A stretch of DNA of 64,000 nt, taken from assembly GCA_964458645.1 (NCBI GenBank), contig CAYWJU010000001.1, positions 62,001-126,000 on the forward strand. Direction: 5' to 3'. Shown in pieces: positions 41,404-51,500 of the stretch (positions are counted from its first letter, which is position 1; every line of letters begins with the position of its first letter). The translations under genes and the position numbers were made by a program. The notes beneath the pieces were generated by a model. The model was not told where the DNA came from and did not search any database. It worked only from the letters and a program-made list of their open reading frames with translations. The stretch comes from DAORHV01 sp964458645. GTDB taxonomy: Bacteria; Patescibacteriota; Gracilibacteria; Peribacterales; Peribacteraceae.

Positions 41404-42516
41404 CTAGAACAGGTGGATGACGTCATTGAACGTGATGATCAGGATGAGTCCGATCAACACGAAGAATCCGATGGCGTTCACCATGAGCTCGAACTGCTGG
41501 TTCAACGGACGACGCAGAACCATCTCGGCCAACACGAACAAAATGCGTCCACCGTCGAGTGCCGGCAGTGGCAACACGTTCAAGATCGCCAGGCTCAAGC
41601 TGAGCAGCGCAACCAAGCGGAGGTAGGTCATGAATCCTTCTTGTACCGAGCTGTGTGTAAGCACTGCAATGCCAATGATGCCCGTGATTCCTTCCGGAAC
41701 ATGCCCGCGCGTCACCAGGCTGCGAACCAAGTTCCCCATGCCGAGCACCGTCTGCACGGTCATGAATTCGGTTTCTTTGAATGCAAGCATCACCGCTTTG
41801 CCTACCGAGCGGTTCGGTGCGGACAACTCGGCGGCATATGCCGAGATCGCCACGCCGGACTTACCGTCTGCCAACTTCACGACGACTGTTTCGATCGGCG
41901 CATGACGCGATGCCTTCACCTCGTACGTCACCTGTGCTTTGCCCTTCTGCAATTCGATGAGCTGCTCGGGCTTCTCCACCACCATTCCGTCGACCGAGAC
42001 GATTGCGGAGTCCTTCGTAATGCCTGCGGCTGCCGCAGTGCCGTCTGGCGCCACATCATTCACGTACACGCCGGTCTTCAGGAAGATTTCACCCTCGGAA
42101 GCAGCCTGCTCCATTTGCTCGATCGTTTGGTAGAAGTTCGGCACCCACTTCCCTACCGAGAAACCAAACGTGAGCAATATGAACGCCAAAACGAAGTTCA
42201 TGGCCACGCCGGCAAACAGAATCACCAAGCGCGAGAAGATGCTGGCCTTGGCGAAACTGCCCTGGGCGTAGCGCTTCTCCAGATCGATTTCATTCTCGCC
42301 CTTCAAACGAACGAATCCACCGAACGGCACCCAGTTCAACGTGAATTTCGTCTTGCCGCTGGTAAACAGCGTCGTGGCCTTCGGCGGTAATCCGAAACCG
42401 AATTCCTCTACCTCGACCTTAAAGAAAACAGCGGAGAGATAGTGTCCGAGTTCGTGGATGATAATGAGCAGCGTCAGCAAGACGACGAACGCAATGGCGG
42501 AGATCAAGATGGTCAT
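41404..42516 (-). CDS. rseP: Site-2 intramembrane metalloprotease RseP/RasP
   Basis: 370 residues from MTILISAIAFVVLL. The zinc motif HELGH is at 21-25 in the first helix and the second site NVLPLPALDGGR is near the C-terminus, with four membrane helices in all. One PDZ domain lies between (GVYVNDVAPDGTAAAAGITKDS). It cleaves membrane-bound anti-sigma factors or signal-peptide remnants. The open frame continues to 42600, but the chosen Met is the normal family start and has a CU-rich tract upstream. It lies ahead of dnaA. Confidence 0.93.
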   Translation of the reverse strand: MTILISAIAFVVLLTLLIIIHELGHYLSAVFFKVEVEEFGFGLPPKATTLFTSGKTKFTLNWVPFGGFVRLKGENEIDLEKRYAQGSFAKASIFSRLVILFAGVAMNFVLAFILLTFGFSVGKWVPNFYQTIEQMEQAASEGEIFLKTGVYVNDVAPDGTAAAAGITKDSAIVSVDGMVVEKPEQLIELQKGKAQVTYEVKASRHAPIETVVVKLADGKSGVAISAYAAELSAPNRSVGKAVMLAFKETEFMTVQTVLGMGNLVRSLVTRGHVPEGITGIIGIAVLTHSSVQEGFMTYLRLVALLSLSLAILNVLPLPALDGGRILFVLAEMVLRRPLNQQFELMVNAIGFFVLIGLILIITFNDVIHLF

Positions 42517-42665
42517 GCTGAGCAGCGGAAGGAAAGCCTCGATTTTTACCGAGGCGGCGAACGTAACACGGGGTGTGGATATCTTCAAAGTTTTCCACAC
42601 ACTTCGACTTGCAGGGCTAACAGAACATGATCATGCAGTTCTTCGACGGCTTCGTTTCACTTTTT

Positions 42666-43217
42666 TTACACACTGTAATAGGTGATGTCGCGCAGCTTGT
42701 CGGCATAGCGACGCACTGCAGCAGCAAGCGTGACGATTTCCAGTTCTTCGCGGCCAGGTTTCTGCAGAACGATTGCACGTTCGCAGGCAGGCAACTCAGC
42801 CGGCAGGCCGGAATCCATACCAAGCAGCACTGCACTATGAAGAACCGGCGCATGAGTATCTTGCGGGTTCTGAAATTGAATACCGCACGGCAGACCGAAT
42901 CGCTGCGCGGCAAGCTCGGGACCCATAACCTGGCCGCGTGGTACTGCGATACGCATTCGCCGAAAGCTCCCCGATTCGCCAAAGATATGTTCAGCGAGAT
43001 CATGACAGCAATAGGCAAGCGAACTGATGACATGCGAATGCGCCTGCTCGAGGAGGCGTACGATGCGTTCCCCGACCGGCCCTGCAATGGAGAGAATCTG
43101 GCGCTCGCCTTTTCCAAGCCAAATAGATGAACCGCTCTGCCCTTCTTGCAGACGCTGAATCCAGTACGCATCTGACGGACGCGTATGCGCCGAGGAGCTT
43201 CGCAGCATTTGGACCAT
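42666..43217 (-). CDS. Hypothetical protein
   Basis: 183 residues, MVQMLRSSSAHTRPSDAYWIQ..., ending RRYADKLRDITYYSV. There is no signal or membrane segment; mixed alpha/beta with a helix-rich middle (GERIVRLLEQAHSHVISSLAYCCHDLAEHIF). No family was recognised. Two other frames are open here (42617-43171 minus and 42627-43130 plus). This one is preferred for its balanced composition and for a GATACT box eight bases before the ATG. Confidence 0.55.
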   Translation of the reverse strand: MVQMLRSSSAHTRPSDAYWIQRLQEGQSGSSIWLGKGERQILSIAGPVGERIVRLLEQAHSHVISSLAYCCHDLAEHIFGESGSFRRMRIAVPRGQVMGPELAAQRFGLPCGIQFQNPQDTHAPVLHSAVLLGMDSGLPAELPACERAIVLQKPGREELEIVTLAAAVRRYADKLRDITYYSV

Positions 43218-43225
43218 GGTGGATC

Positions 43226-43231
43226 AGTATC
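43226..43231 (-). promoter_or_regulatory. -10 box GATACT, leaderless-type spacing
   Basis: GATACT on the minus strand with eight bases to ATG 43217. Confidence 0.35.
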
Positions 43232-43317
43232 GCAGATCCTGCACCAAGATCAACACTGCACTGCAGCGTATTGGCAATTGACCGCATTACAGATTGTCCG
43301 TACTCTTTTCGGGCTCC

Positions 43318-43394
43318 GGACGATTAGCTCAGCTGGTTAGAGCGTCACATTGACATTGTGAAGGTCACTGGTTCGAATCCAGTATCGTCCACCA
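43318..43394 (+). tRNA. tRNA-Val (anticodon GAC)
   Basis: 77 bases. Acceptor GGACGAT / ATCGTCC, D-arm GCTCAGCTGGTTAGAGC, anticodon stem TCACA / TGTGA around loop TTGACAT, T-arm ACTGGTTCGAATCCAGT, CCA encoded. Confidence 0.95.
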
Positions 43395-43552
43395 CTTCGA
43401 AAGACCGGGGCTTTTTTAGCGTCACAGTGATTCCGTATGGCGAATCACTCCTGTCCGCCAGAAGCGGCCTGAGGAAGAATGCGGACGATTCCCAACTGCC
43501 AAAATCATCGCAATTACCTTACAAAGCAAAAAACGATAGAATGACATGCATA

Positions 43553-43558
43553 CATACT
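43553..43558 (+). promoter_or_regulatory. -10 box CATACT near start codon
   Basis: CATACT (overlapping TACATA) with four to six bases to ATG 43563; AT-rich surroundings make this less certain. Confidence 0.35.
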
Positions 43559-43562
43559 TTTC

Positions 43563-44786
43563 ATGAATCTTCAGTCGAATCAAAGCAGGAAACAAAAGAA
43601 GGCCATCGACTACGATGGAAAGCTTCTCGCAAAAAGCAGAATGTTCTGGCTCAAAATTGTTGTTGCCGGAGGCCTTATTGCCGGGCTATTGCTTTCAAGA
43701 AAACTTTGGACTGATGGAAGATTTTTTCCACGCGCTCCAGTATTCGATGCTTTGCCAATACTTCCTCCGTCTATTGAAACAATTGTATTTGTGCTGCTCA
43801 TTGCTCTTTTGGCAGCGATACTTGTTTTTCCCAAGCCGCAGAAACTTCTTTTCTCAGCCGTAGTTCTTGCAGCAATTTTTTCATGCTTTGACCAAATGCG
43901 TTGGCAACCATGGTTTTATCAATACTTCTTCATGCTCGCCACACTCAGTGCATTTTCCTGGAAGTATTCCAATACGGAAAAGCGACAAGCAATACTCAAT
44001 ACAAGCAGATTGATTGTGGCGAGCATGTATTTTTTCGGTGGATTGCAGAAAGTGAATCCATATTTTATGGGCGGAGTATTTCCGTGGATGGTTGAACCTA
44101 TCGCAACAATATTTCCTGCTCCACTACGAATTTTTCCTCTTTCTCTCGGCGCAATAGTTCCATTTCTTGAAATGGGAATTGGGCTTGGATTATTGACGAA
44201 GCACTATAGAAAACACGCAATTGTGCTCGCACTCTTCATGCTTGGCTTTGTCCTTTTCACCCTTGGTCCGTTGGGACATAACTGGAATAGCATCGTCTGG
44301 CCGTGGAATATTGCAATGGCACTCTTTGTGATTATTCTTTTTTGGGGAGCAGAAAATGTTTCTTTCCGAGATGTTCTATGGGTGAAAAATTTTCCATTTC
44401 AAAAAATTATACTTGTTCTTTTTGTTGTGATGCCCGCCCTGAGTTTCTGCAATCTTTGGGATTCTTACCTTTCCTCCGCACTGTATTCTGGAAATACGAA
44501 CAGCGCACAACTGTATATAAGCGATTCTGTAAGACAGAAATTGCCAACGGAAATACAACAATACGTTCTACAAACCGAAGCAAACAGAAGCGTGTTGGAT
44601 TTCACGAGTTGGTCTTTTGATGAACTCAATGTTCCGCCATATCCAGAGACGAGAGTGTATAAAGATATTGCGAGAAGTATTTGCAGGCATGCCAATAATG
44701 CAAAGGATGTAACGCTTGTCGTGAATGGCAAGCCGACCGTCTTCAACAGGGAGCCTGCATCAACAGACGACTGCTCCAGTTTATAA
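43563..44786 (+). CDS. AT-rich polytopic membrane protein (DoxX/HTTM-like), probably acquired
   Basis: 407 residues. A basic N-terminus is followed by about eight to ten membrane helices. The segment LIVASMYFFGGLQKVNPYFMGGVF resembles the first conserved stretch of HTTM and DoxX-type proteins. The C-terminal soluble part (about 320-407) has no motif and ends CSSL. Codon use is clearly richer in A/T than in neighbouring genes, and the gene starts 168 bases after tRNA-Val(GAC), a common integration site. No integrase or attachment repeat was found. Confidence 0.75.
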   Translation: MNLQSNQSRKQKKAIDYDGKLLAKSRMFWLKIVVAGGLIAGLLLSRKLWTDGRFFPRAPVFDALPILPPSIETIVFVLLIALLAAILVFPKPQKLLFSAVVLAAIFSCFDQMRWQPWFYQYFFMLATLSAFSWKYSNTEKRQAILNTSRLIVASMYFFGGLQKVNPYFMGGVFPWMVEPIATIFPAPLRIFPLSLGAIVPFLEMGIGLGLLTKHYRKHAIVLALFMLGFVLFTLGPLGHNWNSIVWPWNIAMALFVIILFWGAENVSFRDVLWVKNFPFQKIILVLFVVMPALSFCNLWDSYLSSALYSGNTNSAQLYISDSVRQKLPTEIQQYVLQTEANRSVLDFTSWSFDELNVPPYPETRVYKDIARSICRHANNAKDVTLVVNGKPTVFNREPASTDDCSSL

Positions 44787-44904
44787 TTGCTACAATCCAG
44801 TAGTACTCACCACACTTCACTCACTCTGGAGAGGTGCGCGCAGTCTACGCGAAGTGGGATATTCCCTCGCCTCTGCTATGGCAGCTGCAAAGCAGAATAT
44901 GCGC

Positions 44905-45813
44905 TTACCGCTTTTTCGGCATGCTACGCCATCCGCGCAACAGACCTTCTTCGTGCGGAATGATTTCCGTTTCCAGGCGACGAGCAATCGGGTCATTTGC
45001 ACCATTGGTTGCCCGAAGACGCTGTACGAGTATTCGCAAGCGTGCGATGGACCCCGTAAACACATCAATCTCTTCTTTCGAGACGTCCCGCAGCACGTTG
45101 CCACCCTTGCGTTCGCGCACATGACCCAGCTCATGGTCCATGGCAACCGCCAGTTTCAACGGATCCCCCACTAACTTCTCGTCGACAATCATCATGTGCT
45201 TCATGTCCGCTGCGCCGCGCTGCTTGGTGCTGATGGTAATGGCATCGCCGGCCCACGTACGGAAATCCACGCCGTTACCTGCAGCACCCGCGGCGCCTAT
45301 GCGCTCCACTGCGGCCTGCGCCGTCGTCGAAACATTGGGTGTCAGGATAATGTCGATATCGGAGGTGCGGAATGTTTCGGCCACTTCCTTATTCTGCAAT
45401 GCAAGCTTCAGCGCCTCGCCAATCTTGTCGTGCAACGCATCGACGTCTTTTTGGTCCTTGGGCAGATTGATGAACACGAATTGCTTCATCATACCGGGAG
45501 CGTCGAAGTCGATATTTTCCAGAGGCTTTGCCGCACCACCTTCCACCAACCCGGGCTGAGCACCTTGTTCAGGCTTGCCCGAAAGGACGCTGACGATCTT
45601 GGCAGCGGTACCGGCAATAAGCACGCCGACAATCACCAACTCTGTCCCTAGGCGCAAAACAATAGTCTTACGCACGGCATCGCGCTGCTCTACGACTCCC
45701 CGCTTCGGCTGCTTCTGCGCCGACTCCCGTTCGGCAATCTTCGCGTTCAACTCAGACAAAGTTTCGCGCTCATCTGCGGCGGTTAGCCAACGGAATGTGC
45801 TGCGCAAAGACAT
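44905..45813 (-). CDS. Membrane-anchored HExxH metalloprotease-like protein
   Basis: 302 residues. A cytoplasmic N-terminal coil (about 12-35) is followed by one membrane helix (about 54-77) and an extracytoplasmic or cytoplasmic domain with AMDHELGHVRERKGG (His227, Glu228, His231). A third ligand may be Glu248 or 249 in SKEEIDVF. There is no match to a peptidase family that I can name; the HELGH sequence is typical of gluzincin-type and M48-like sites. Function is inferred from the motif alone. Confidence 0.7.
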   Translation of the reverse strand: MSLRSTFRWLTAADERETLSELNAKIAERESAQKQPKRGVVEQRDAVRKTIVLRLGTELVIVGVLIAGTAAKIVSVLSGKPEQGAQPGLVEGGAAKPLENIDFDAPGMMKQFVFINLPKDQKDVDALHDKIGEALKLALQNKEVAETFRTSDIDIILTPNVSTTAQAAVERIGAAGAAGNGVDFRTWAGDAITISTKQRGAADMKHMMIVDEKLVGDPLKLAVAMDHELGHVRERKGGNVLRDVSKEEIDVFTGSIARLRILVQRLRATNGANDPIARRLETEIIPHEEGLLRGWRSMPKKR

Positions 45814-45928
45814 AGTTGTAAGAGAAAAAGAATGAACGGTATTTTAATACTTTTAATGAAATTGTCAATGGTAGGGCAAATGCACTCCATTGGCCATCTC
45901 ACCATTACGTCGTGTGCCAAAGCCGTAT

Positions 45929-45958
45929 TTGACAAAATAAAAGTATAAATCATTATAT
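45929..45958 (+). promoter_or_regulatory. Promoter of the HD hydrolase gene
   Basis: TTGACA (45929-45934), 18-base spacer, TTATAT (45953-45958), then five bases to ATG 45964. It combines a consensus -35 with leaderless spacing. Confidence 0.6.
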
Positions 45959-45963
45959 ATTTT

Positions 45964-46710
45964 ATGAACGAGTGCGCACCGCCGCCGAAGCAACGTCGTC
46001 CGTTTTTTTGGAAGTTCTCTCTTGATCACAAAGAGACCTTTCGCGCGCATTGGGAAGAAGGCAAAACGCTCGGCAGTAAGAAAGACATCGAAGCGTGGCG
46101 CAACGTGGGCGAGCACTGCCTGGTTGCCGGTGCGTTCGCAGCACTGCTCGCAACTCGTATGGGACTGCCGCCGGATCGCATTAAAGCCGTTACGAACGCC
46201 ATGATTTTGCACGATTGGTACAAGAAGCATGAAACACTGGCACGAAAAAGAGCTGGTACCACACAGGCAGTCCGCGACGTAATCGATGCGGTCAAAAAAG
46301 AGGACCAGCAAAAATTGGCGGCCAGGGGGTATCCGGCAGACGTGATTGCACTGACTGGTGCAAACCTTCCGGCCTCTGCCGAAGGGCCGCAAACGGACGA
46401 AGAGAAAGTCATCTGGTATGTAGATGCCATGCTGACGGACACGACGCCCGTGCCGATCAAACAGCGCTTCGACGACCTGGAACAGCACCCGACCAGAGGT
46501 GCTGCAAACAAAGCCTTCAGCGAAAGTTACCGGCCGGTCTATGGCCGATCGCTGTACGAAGTGCAACGTGCGCTCGGTGACACCGTGGGTACGCACCTGG
46601 CACAGCGCATCGGGTACACCGGCGATGTGAACGATCTTCCGCTGCATCTGCGGGAATTGCTCATGGAACTAATCACGAGTGGTGACTGGAATGCGATCAT
46701 TGCGGCATAA
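45964..46710 (+). CDS. HD-domain hydrolase
   Basis: 248 residues. The HD pattern is visible as His51 (VGEHCLVAG), His83-Asp84 (MILHDWYKK) and Asp154 (WYVDAMLTD), giving the H...HD...D metal site. Members cleave nucleotides or cyclic dinucleotides; the substrate is unknown. The family is close to HDIG-type phosphohydrolases but lacks a clear GTP-binding or RelA-type domain. Transcription starts at or next to the ATG. comF follows downstream on the same strand with 122 bases between. Confidence 0.83.
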   Translation: MNECAPPPKQRRPFFWKFSLDHKETFRAHWEEGKTLGSKKDIEAWRNVGEHCLVAGAFAALLATRMGLPPDRIKAVTNAMILHDWYKKHETLARKRAGTTQAVRDVIDAVKKEDQQKLAARGYPADVIALTGANLPASAEGPQTDEEKVIWYVDAMLTDTTPVPIKQRFDDLEQHPTRGAANKAFSESYRPVYGRSLYEVQRALGDTVGTHLAQRIGYTGDVNDLPLHLRELLMELITSGDWNAIIAA

Positions 46711-46832
46711 CACTGGTTCCAGAGGATCGAAGAACCAGGAATAGAGCTTTTGGAAGCCATTTTCTGCCAATGCCTTCGAGATGCCGATGGCAGACCCTTT
46801 TATGAGGAAATCCAAGATGGTTATCTTCATCC

Positions 46833-47495
46833 ATGCTCGATTTCCTCCTGGATCTGCTCTTTCCGCGCCGCTCGCTCACCGGCGCCGAAGGCACGTGGGT
46901 CACACCCGAAGAATTAGAAAGTTTTCAGCTGTTCCCGCTCATGCTTCCACGCGACATTTTGCGGCAACGCGGCATCGGAGATTTGGACCGCGTGGTGGCG
47001 GCAGGAAAGTACGACGCGTCTCCCCTCTTCCAGAAAGCAATTCGCACGTTTAAGTACGGCCGCGTCGATGAACTTGGTGCATTGCTGGCCGGACTCATCG
47101 TTCGCAGTCTTCCTGGGTTGCTACCGGATCTGCGTGCTGATGGTATCGATGCGCCGATCGTGTGCCCTGTCCCCCTGCACTGGACACGACGATTTTCGCG
47201 CGGATTCAATCAATCTGCATTGTTGGCGCATGTCATTGGCCGCAAACAACACTGGCAAGTACTGCCGCTCCTACGCCGCACACGGCCGACGGGTCACCAG
47301 GCATGGCGTACGCGCGACGAACGTTTGCATGCGCTGCAGAATGCGTTTTGCTACGCCGGAGAAAGCCCGGCTCCTAAGCGCGTCATCTTGGTCGATGACC
47401 TGTTTACCACCGGCTCCACGCTGCAAGCGTGCGCCGCGGTACTGAAAGCGGCGGGGGTGGAGCGGGTGGAGGCGATTGTGATTGCGTATAGCTAA
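46833..47495 (+). CDS. ComF family phosphoribosyltransferase-like protein
   Basis: 220 residues. The PRPP-binding loop RVILVDDLFTTGSTLQACA and the CPVPLHWTRRFSRGFNQSALLA segment define ComFC. The zinc-finger cysteines seen near the N-terminus of many ComF proteins are absent (GAEGTWVTPEEL there instead). ComF assists uptake of single-stranded DNA in competent bacteria, so it may work with the membrane channel set elsewhere. A TTATCT box lies six bases before the ATG. Confidence 0.9.
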   Translation: MLDFLLDLLFPRRSLTGAEGTWVTPEELESFQLFPLMLPRDILRQRGIGDLDRVVAAGKYDASPLFQKAIRTFKYGRVDELGALLAGLIVRSLPGLLPDLRADGIDAPIVCPVPLHWTRRFSRGFNQSALLAHVIGRKQHWQVLPLLRRTRPTGHQAWRTRDERLHALQNAFCYAGESPAPKRVILVDDLFTTGSTLQACAAVLKAAGVERVEAIVIAYS

Positions 47496-47503
47496 AATCT
47501 TGA

Positions 47504-47908
47504 ATGGAACCACGGCACTTCATTACGCACCAATCCCTCGACAGCATTCATTTTGCACGAAGATTGCGCCGACGGATGACGCGATCGGAGCGTGTACTAT
47601 GGCATGCAATTCGCGATCGTAGATGCGCCAGAATCAAATTTCGAAGACAGGTCCCACTCGGACAATTTGTTGCTGACTTTTGTTGTATGGAACTTCGACT
47701 CATTGTTGAGGTAGATGGAGACATCCACGAACAACTTCAGCAATACGATCAGCACCGAGAGCAGCGCCTGCAGAGTGCTGGATTTACCATAATTCGATTC
47801 AGGAATGAGGAAATATCTAAAAACTTGCAGGATGTTTTAAGGCGCATCGCACAACGGTCCTCACCCCTAACCCCTCTCCATCGCGATGGAGAGGGGGATG
47901 AAAATTGA
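47504..47908 (+). CDS. DUF559 endonuclease-like protein, tail read from a repeat
   Basis: 134 residues. The DUF559 (VSR-like, PD-(D/E)xK) fold is clear: ARRLRRRMTRSERVLWHAIR, KFRRQVPLGQFVADFCC, LIVEVDGDIHEQLQQYDQHREQ, and FTIIRFRNEEI. Asp and Glu of VADF and VEVDG are the likely metal ligands. The last residues (SSPLTPLHRDGEGDEN) are encoded by a MITE-like repeat that starts before the stop codon. It lies eight bases after comF. The nuclease's role (repair, or element mobility) is unknown. Confidence 0.88.
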   Translation: MEPRHFITHQSLDSIHFARRLRRRMTRSERVLWHAIRDRRCARIKFRRQVPLGQFVADFCCMELRLIVEVDGDIHEQLQQYDQHREQRLQSAGFTIIRFRNEEISKNLQDVLRRIAQRSSPLTPLHRDGEGDEN

Positions 47909-47970
47909 CGAACAATGCACGTTGTACCCCCCTTCTCCACCGTAGTAGAGAAGGGCTGGGGATGAGGAAC
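47855..47970. repeat. MITE-like double hairpin R2, copy A
   Basis: About 116 bp. It begins CGGTCCTCACCCCTAACC and ends GGGGATGAGGAAC, complementary at the ends (CCTCACCCC / GGGGATGAGG). Inside lie a perfect 26-base palindrome (47871-47896) and a second hairpin of CCCTTCTCCAC / GTAGAGAAGGG. An inverted copy occurs at 52789-52901. Confidence 0.82.
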
Positions 47971-48036
47971 GTACACAAAAAAACAATTACATACTTTTGA
48001 CAATATTCACGCATGGAAAAAATCCGACTTTTCGGC

Positions 48037-48042
48037 TATACT
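48037..48042 (+). promoter_or_regulatory. -10 box TATACT
   Basis: TATACT 23 bases before ATG 48066; drives the two-gene unit 48066-52328. Confidence 0.5.
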
Positions 48043-48065
48043 TAATAGATTTCCCGCAAACACAT

Positions 48066-48542
48066 ATGCAAACAGAACTTCGTTCGGCCTTGCTTGAATG
48101 GCAAGCCCCCTCGCGCATCAACCATGAGCGCAGCCACGGATGGTATGTGGGTGCCAGCATCGTAACGATGGGGCTCATTGTGTACGGAATCCTGACTGGA
48201 GCGTGGTCATTCGCCGTCACGATCGCGATTTTGGCTGGTTTGTTCTACCTGGTCCGCAATGAAAAACACCCCCTGCATTCCATTCGCATTTCCGAACTGG
48301 GAATTGAGTTCGACGGCATCATGCATCCTTGGGTGGAGTGGAAGGATTTCTGGATGCTCGCCAGCCCAGACCACTGTGAATTGCACATTGAAAGCAAGAA
48401 GTCTCACAGGGCCGACTTGATCATTCACACCGGCTCCGTGAATCCGCTGACCGTGCGCGATACGATGGCGCGCTACCTGCCTCAGAACCCGGAAAAACGT
48501 GAAAAACTACTTGACGCCATTATCCGTTTCTGTAAACTTTAG
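48066..48542 (+). CDS. Two-helix membrane protein with PH-like domain
   Basis: 158 residues from MQTELRSALLEWQAPS. Two membrane helices (about 33-70, VGASIVTMGLIVYGILTG and FAVTIAILAGLFYLV) are followed by a beta-rich domain (IRISELGIEFDGIMHPWVEWKDFWML) resembling bacterial PH-like domains. It is a common CPR hypothetical as far as I recall. Its stop codon touches the ATG of the next, giant gene, so the two are translationally coupled and may form one membrane-linked complex. Confidence 0.75.
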   Translation: MQTELRSALLEWQAPSRINHERSHGWYVGASIVTMGLIVYGILTGAWSFAVTIAILAGLFYLVRNEKHPLHSIRISELGIEFDGIMHPWVEWKDFWMLASPDHCELHIESKKSHRADLIIHTGSVNPLTVRDTMARYLPQNPEKREKLLDAIIRFCKL

Positions 48543-51500
48543 ATGCTGAGGCACTTCGCCAACGCCCGTCTTGCAACCAAGCACTCTCCCCTCGCGGAGC
48601 AGCGACTGGTCTATTTGCGTAAAGAGACTACGGTAGCTGGAGAAAATTCCTCCGATGCAGATGCCAAGAAGGGGCTGATTGAGCTCAGCAAAACGCCCGA
48701 ACAAGTTGCCCGCAAAATCGGTCGTGAAACGCGCAGCCACCTGGGATTTTTGAACGATGCCGCCGGCATCAACATCAATACGCTTACTGAAGCCGAGGCT
48801 GAAGCTCTAACGGTAAAGCACGTAGACGTGATGCAATCGCAGGAACCCGATGTACTGCGAGAAGACATCCGCACCGCGGTGACTCGCGTGCTCACCGCAA
48901 GCGACGCCAAAGAGGGCAGTGTATTGGAAATGTCGCGTGAAACGCGCGCCATGCTGGACGACCTGGAGCAGGTCGATTGGAAACAGGATGCGGCCATTGC
49001 CGCGTTCTACGACCGCCGCGCCGCACTCATTCGCAAGATTTTGAACCTGCCGGAGACCGGAGTGGCAAATAAAACCGATCTCGCTCTGAGGCTTCGTTAC
49101 CTGCCGGAAGTGGATGAAGTGCTTGCTGACCGCAAGAAGCAGGCTGAAGAGACGCTGAGCAAACAACGTGATGCGCAACTCGACAACGCTCAGGTCCGCC
49201 TGATGGTCGATGAACTGGCGACGCTGAATTGGCAAAGCGCCATCGAGACCTCCGCCGCTCTCTCCAAATACGAAGCCACGCTCGCCAAGCTGCTCGCTCC
49301 GCAAACGTTGCAGACGCGCTTCGACGGCCAGCCGTATGCCCAGCTGAAATGGGCATTGGAGCAACTGCCTGAACTTCAGACCCGTATAGACACAGCAACC
49401 CGGGAGAAGCAGCTCACTGAGTACGCACATATTTCCGCGGAGCACGTGGACGTATCTGAATTGACCCAGGCATTGGCCCAGGTCGCCAAAGGCGACGTTG
49501 CCGGCTTCGAGGCTGTCTACGACGAACATGAGGCTACGCTACGTGGCATCTTCGCACGTAACCAGACGCCGGTGCCCCCAAGCTTCGACAAAACCGACGT
49601 CATTACCTGGGCAATTCAGGCGGTGCCGGGCATGGCCGCCGCAATTGAAGCGGAGCGCGCCAAGCATTCCGAAACGCGTGAATTCGACGAGCCGGGCTGC
49701 CAGTACCTCAACCGCGCCGAATACCTTGAGCAGTACAACGCGATGATCGACCGCGACACGACCCGCAGCCCCGAGGAGGCTGCCGCCATGAAAGAGAATC
49801 CCCCGTCGGCGTTCCAGTTTCGCAACACGGTGTACTTCAACATCGATGACCAGGAAGCCGCCGACCCCGTACGTGGACCGCGCAGCGTTGCCCACGAACT
49901 GACGCACTTCGCAGTGCGCAAGGAGCGCAAAGCCAACGCAAGATTCTTCGAGCAGATGCAAGCCGAGCTGGAGACCGCCGGCAACTGGGAGGAGTTGAAA
50001 GGCCTGGTGCTAAACGTCTTCGGGCACCGCAGCGCCGACATGAAAGACAGTGAAATTCTGGAAGAAGCACTGGCCATTTACATGGGTGGAGAGAAAATGC
50101 CCTACGTCCGCGAAAGCCAAGATGACAACGAAGCCAACAGTTGGCGCATTCACCAAATTTTGGCTGCCGCAGGCGCTTCCGGCGGCTTGGCGCTAGCATT
50201 GCGCAGCATCGCCACGGAAGTAGACGTGCACTACGACGGCGTGCGCGAACGCCTGGAAACCAGCACCGAACGCAGCCGCTACGCCGACAAAACGGCCGCC
50301 GAATACGAAGCCGATGCGGTGCGCACCAACGCTGAAGAGAAGAAAACAGTAAAACAAAAAATCGGCGACACCATGGATGAAAAGGAGGGAAAACTTCAGA
50401 GCCTTGGCGACATAAAGGGGAAAATTACCGAATCGCAGGGAAGTTGCGAATCAATCCGTGCCACGCTTCCGAGTGTTCGTGCAGCGACCAAGCGGCTCGA
50501 CACGGCGCAGCGCAAGCAAGATGAACAGGATATAGGCACCATCGAGTCTTTTTTGGGCGAATGCGAAAGCGATCTGGCAAAGGCAGCAAAATACACAGAC
50601 GCCCTCGAGCGCTGGGATTTGCCGGAAAAACAAGGCGGGCTGACAGAAAAAGAAAAGGAATTCTTTCGCAAAGAAATGAATTTCGGGCCCGACGACACCA
50701 CAAACAAAATTGAGGCCCAAAAAGCCCTCGCCAAGTATGTGGCCGGCATCGAGACGGCAATCAAGGAGGTCAATACGTTCATGACCAAAGAGCGCCCAAA
50801 GGAAGCACGGGGCAATGAAAACAAAAGTCCTTGGAAAATGCTCAAAGAAAAACTGTTCACCAGCGGCAACGGTGTGGAGTGGGTTTCTTGGAGTGACGCA
50901 GTAAAGATTATCGGCATCTTCAAGGATGCCATTTTACAAAAGTGGGAGCAGGGCAAGGAGCGCAAAGCTCACCGAATTGCCGATAACTTGGCTCAAGGAG
51001 CCTGGATCGCCAAACCGATTGAATACACACTGAAAAAACAGGCACGCGCCGCCAACGAAAAGCAAACCAGCGAATTCGCAGACTACTTGAAGACCGCCGG
51101 TTTGAACTACGACCGCCTGATTGGTAAACAGAACGGCTTGTTCTGGAGACTGGGCAACATTAACGAAAAGCGCGCCGTGTTGGAATTCGCCGCCGAGAAA
51201 GGCTGGCTCTATGACTTAAGCCCTGTCTACGGCAACGACGTCTATGGCGTGAATTTCATTAAGGAATTCGGCCCAGAGGCGTACAGCGACTTGGTGCAGC
51301 ACTATGAGGAAGGCAAGAAGAAGGAGGAGAAACGCGGCTACGCCAAAGTGGATAAGCGTCCGGATATCCCGCCCATGATCGAAGACTTGAAGCACGAACT
51401 CGCAGAGCGCAACCTGTTCGCCATTAAGGGCATTTTCGAACGCATTCAGCAAAAGGCCAAGTACGCGTATAGCCACGTCTGGGCGCTTACAACGTTCGTC

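Noticed and set aside
42574..42599. Two DnaA-box-like sites (ATATCCACA on the minus strand, TTTTCCACA on the plus strand) upstream of rseP, near dnaA
   Set aside because: Only two sites, one with a mismatch, and no clear AT-rich unwinding region; not enough to call an origin.
42627..43130. Plus-strand frame of 167 codons opposite the hypothetical gene at 42666
   Set aside because: Composition and lack of any start signal fit a shadow frame; the minus-strand gene has a box at leaderless spacing.
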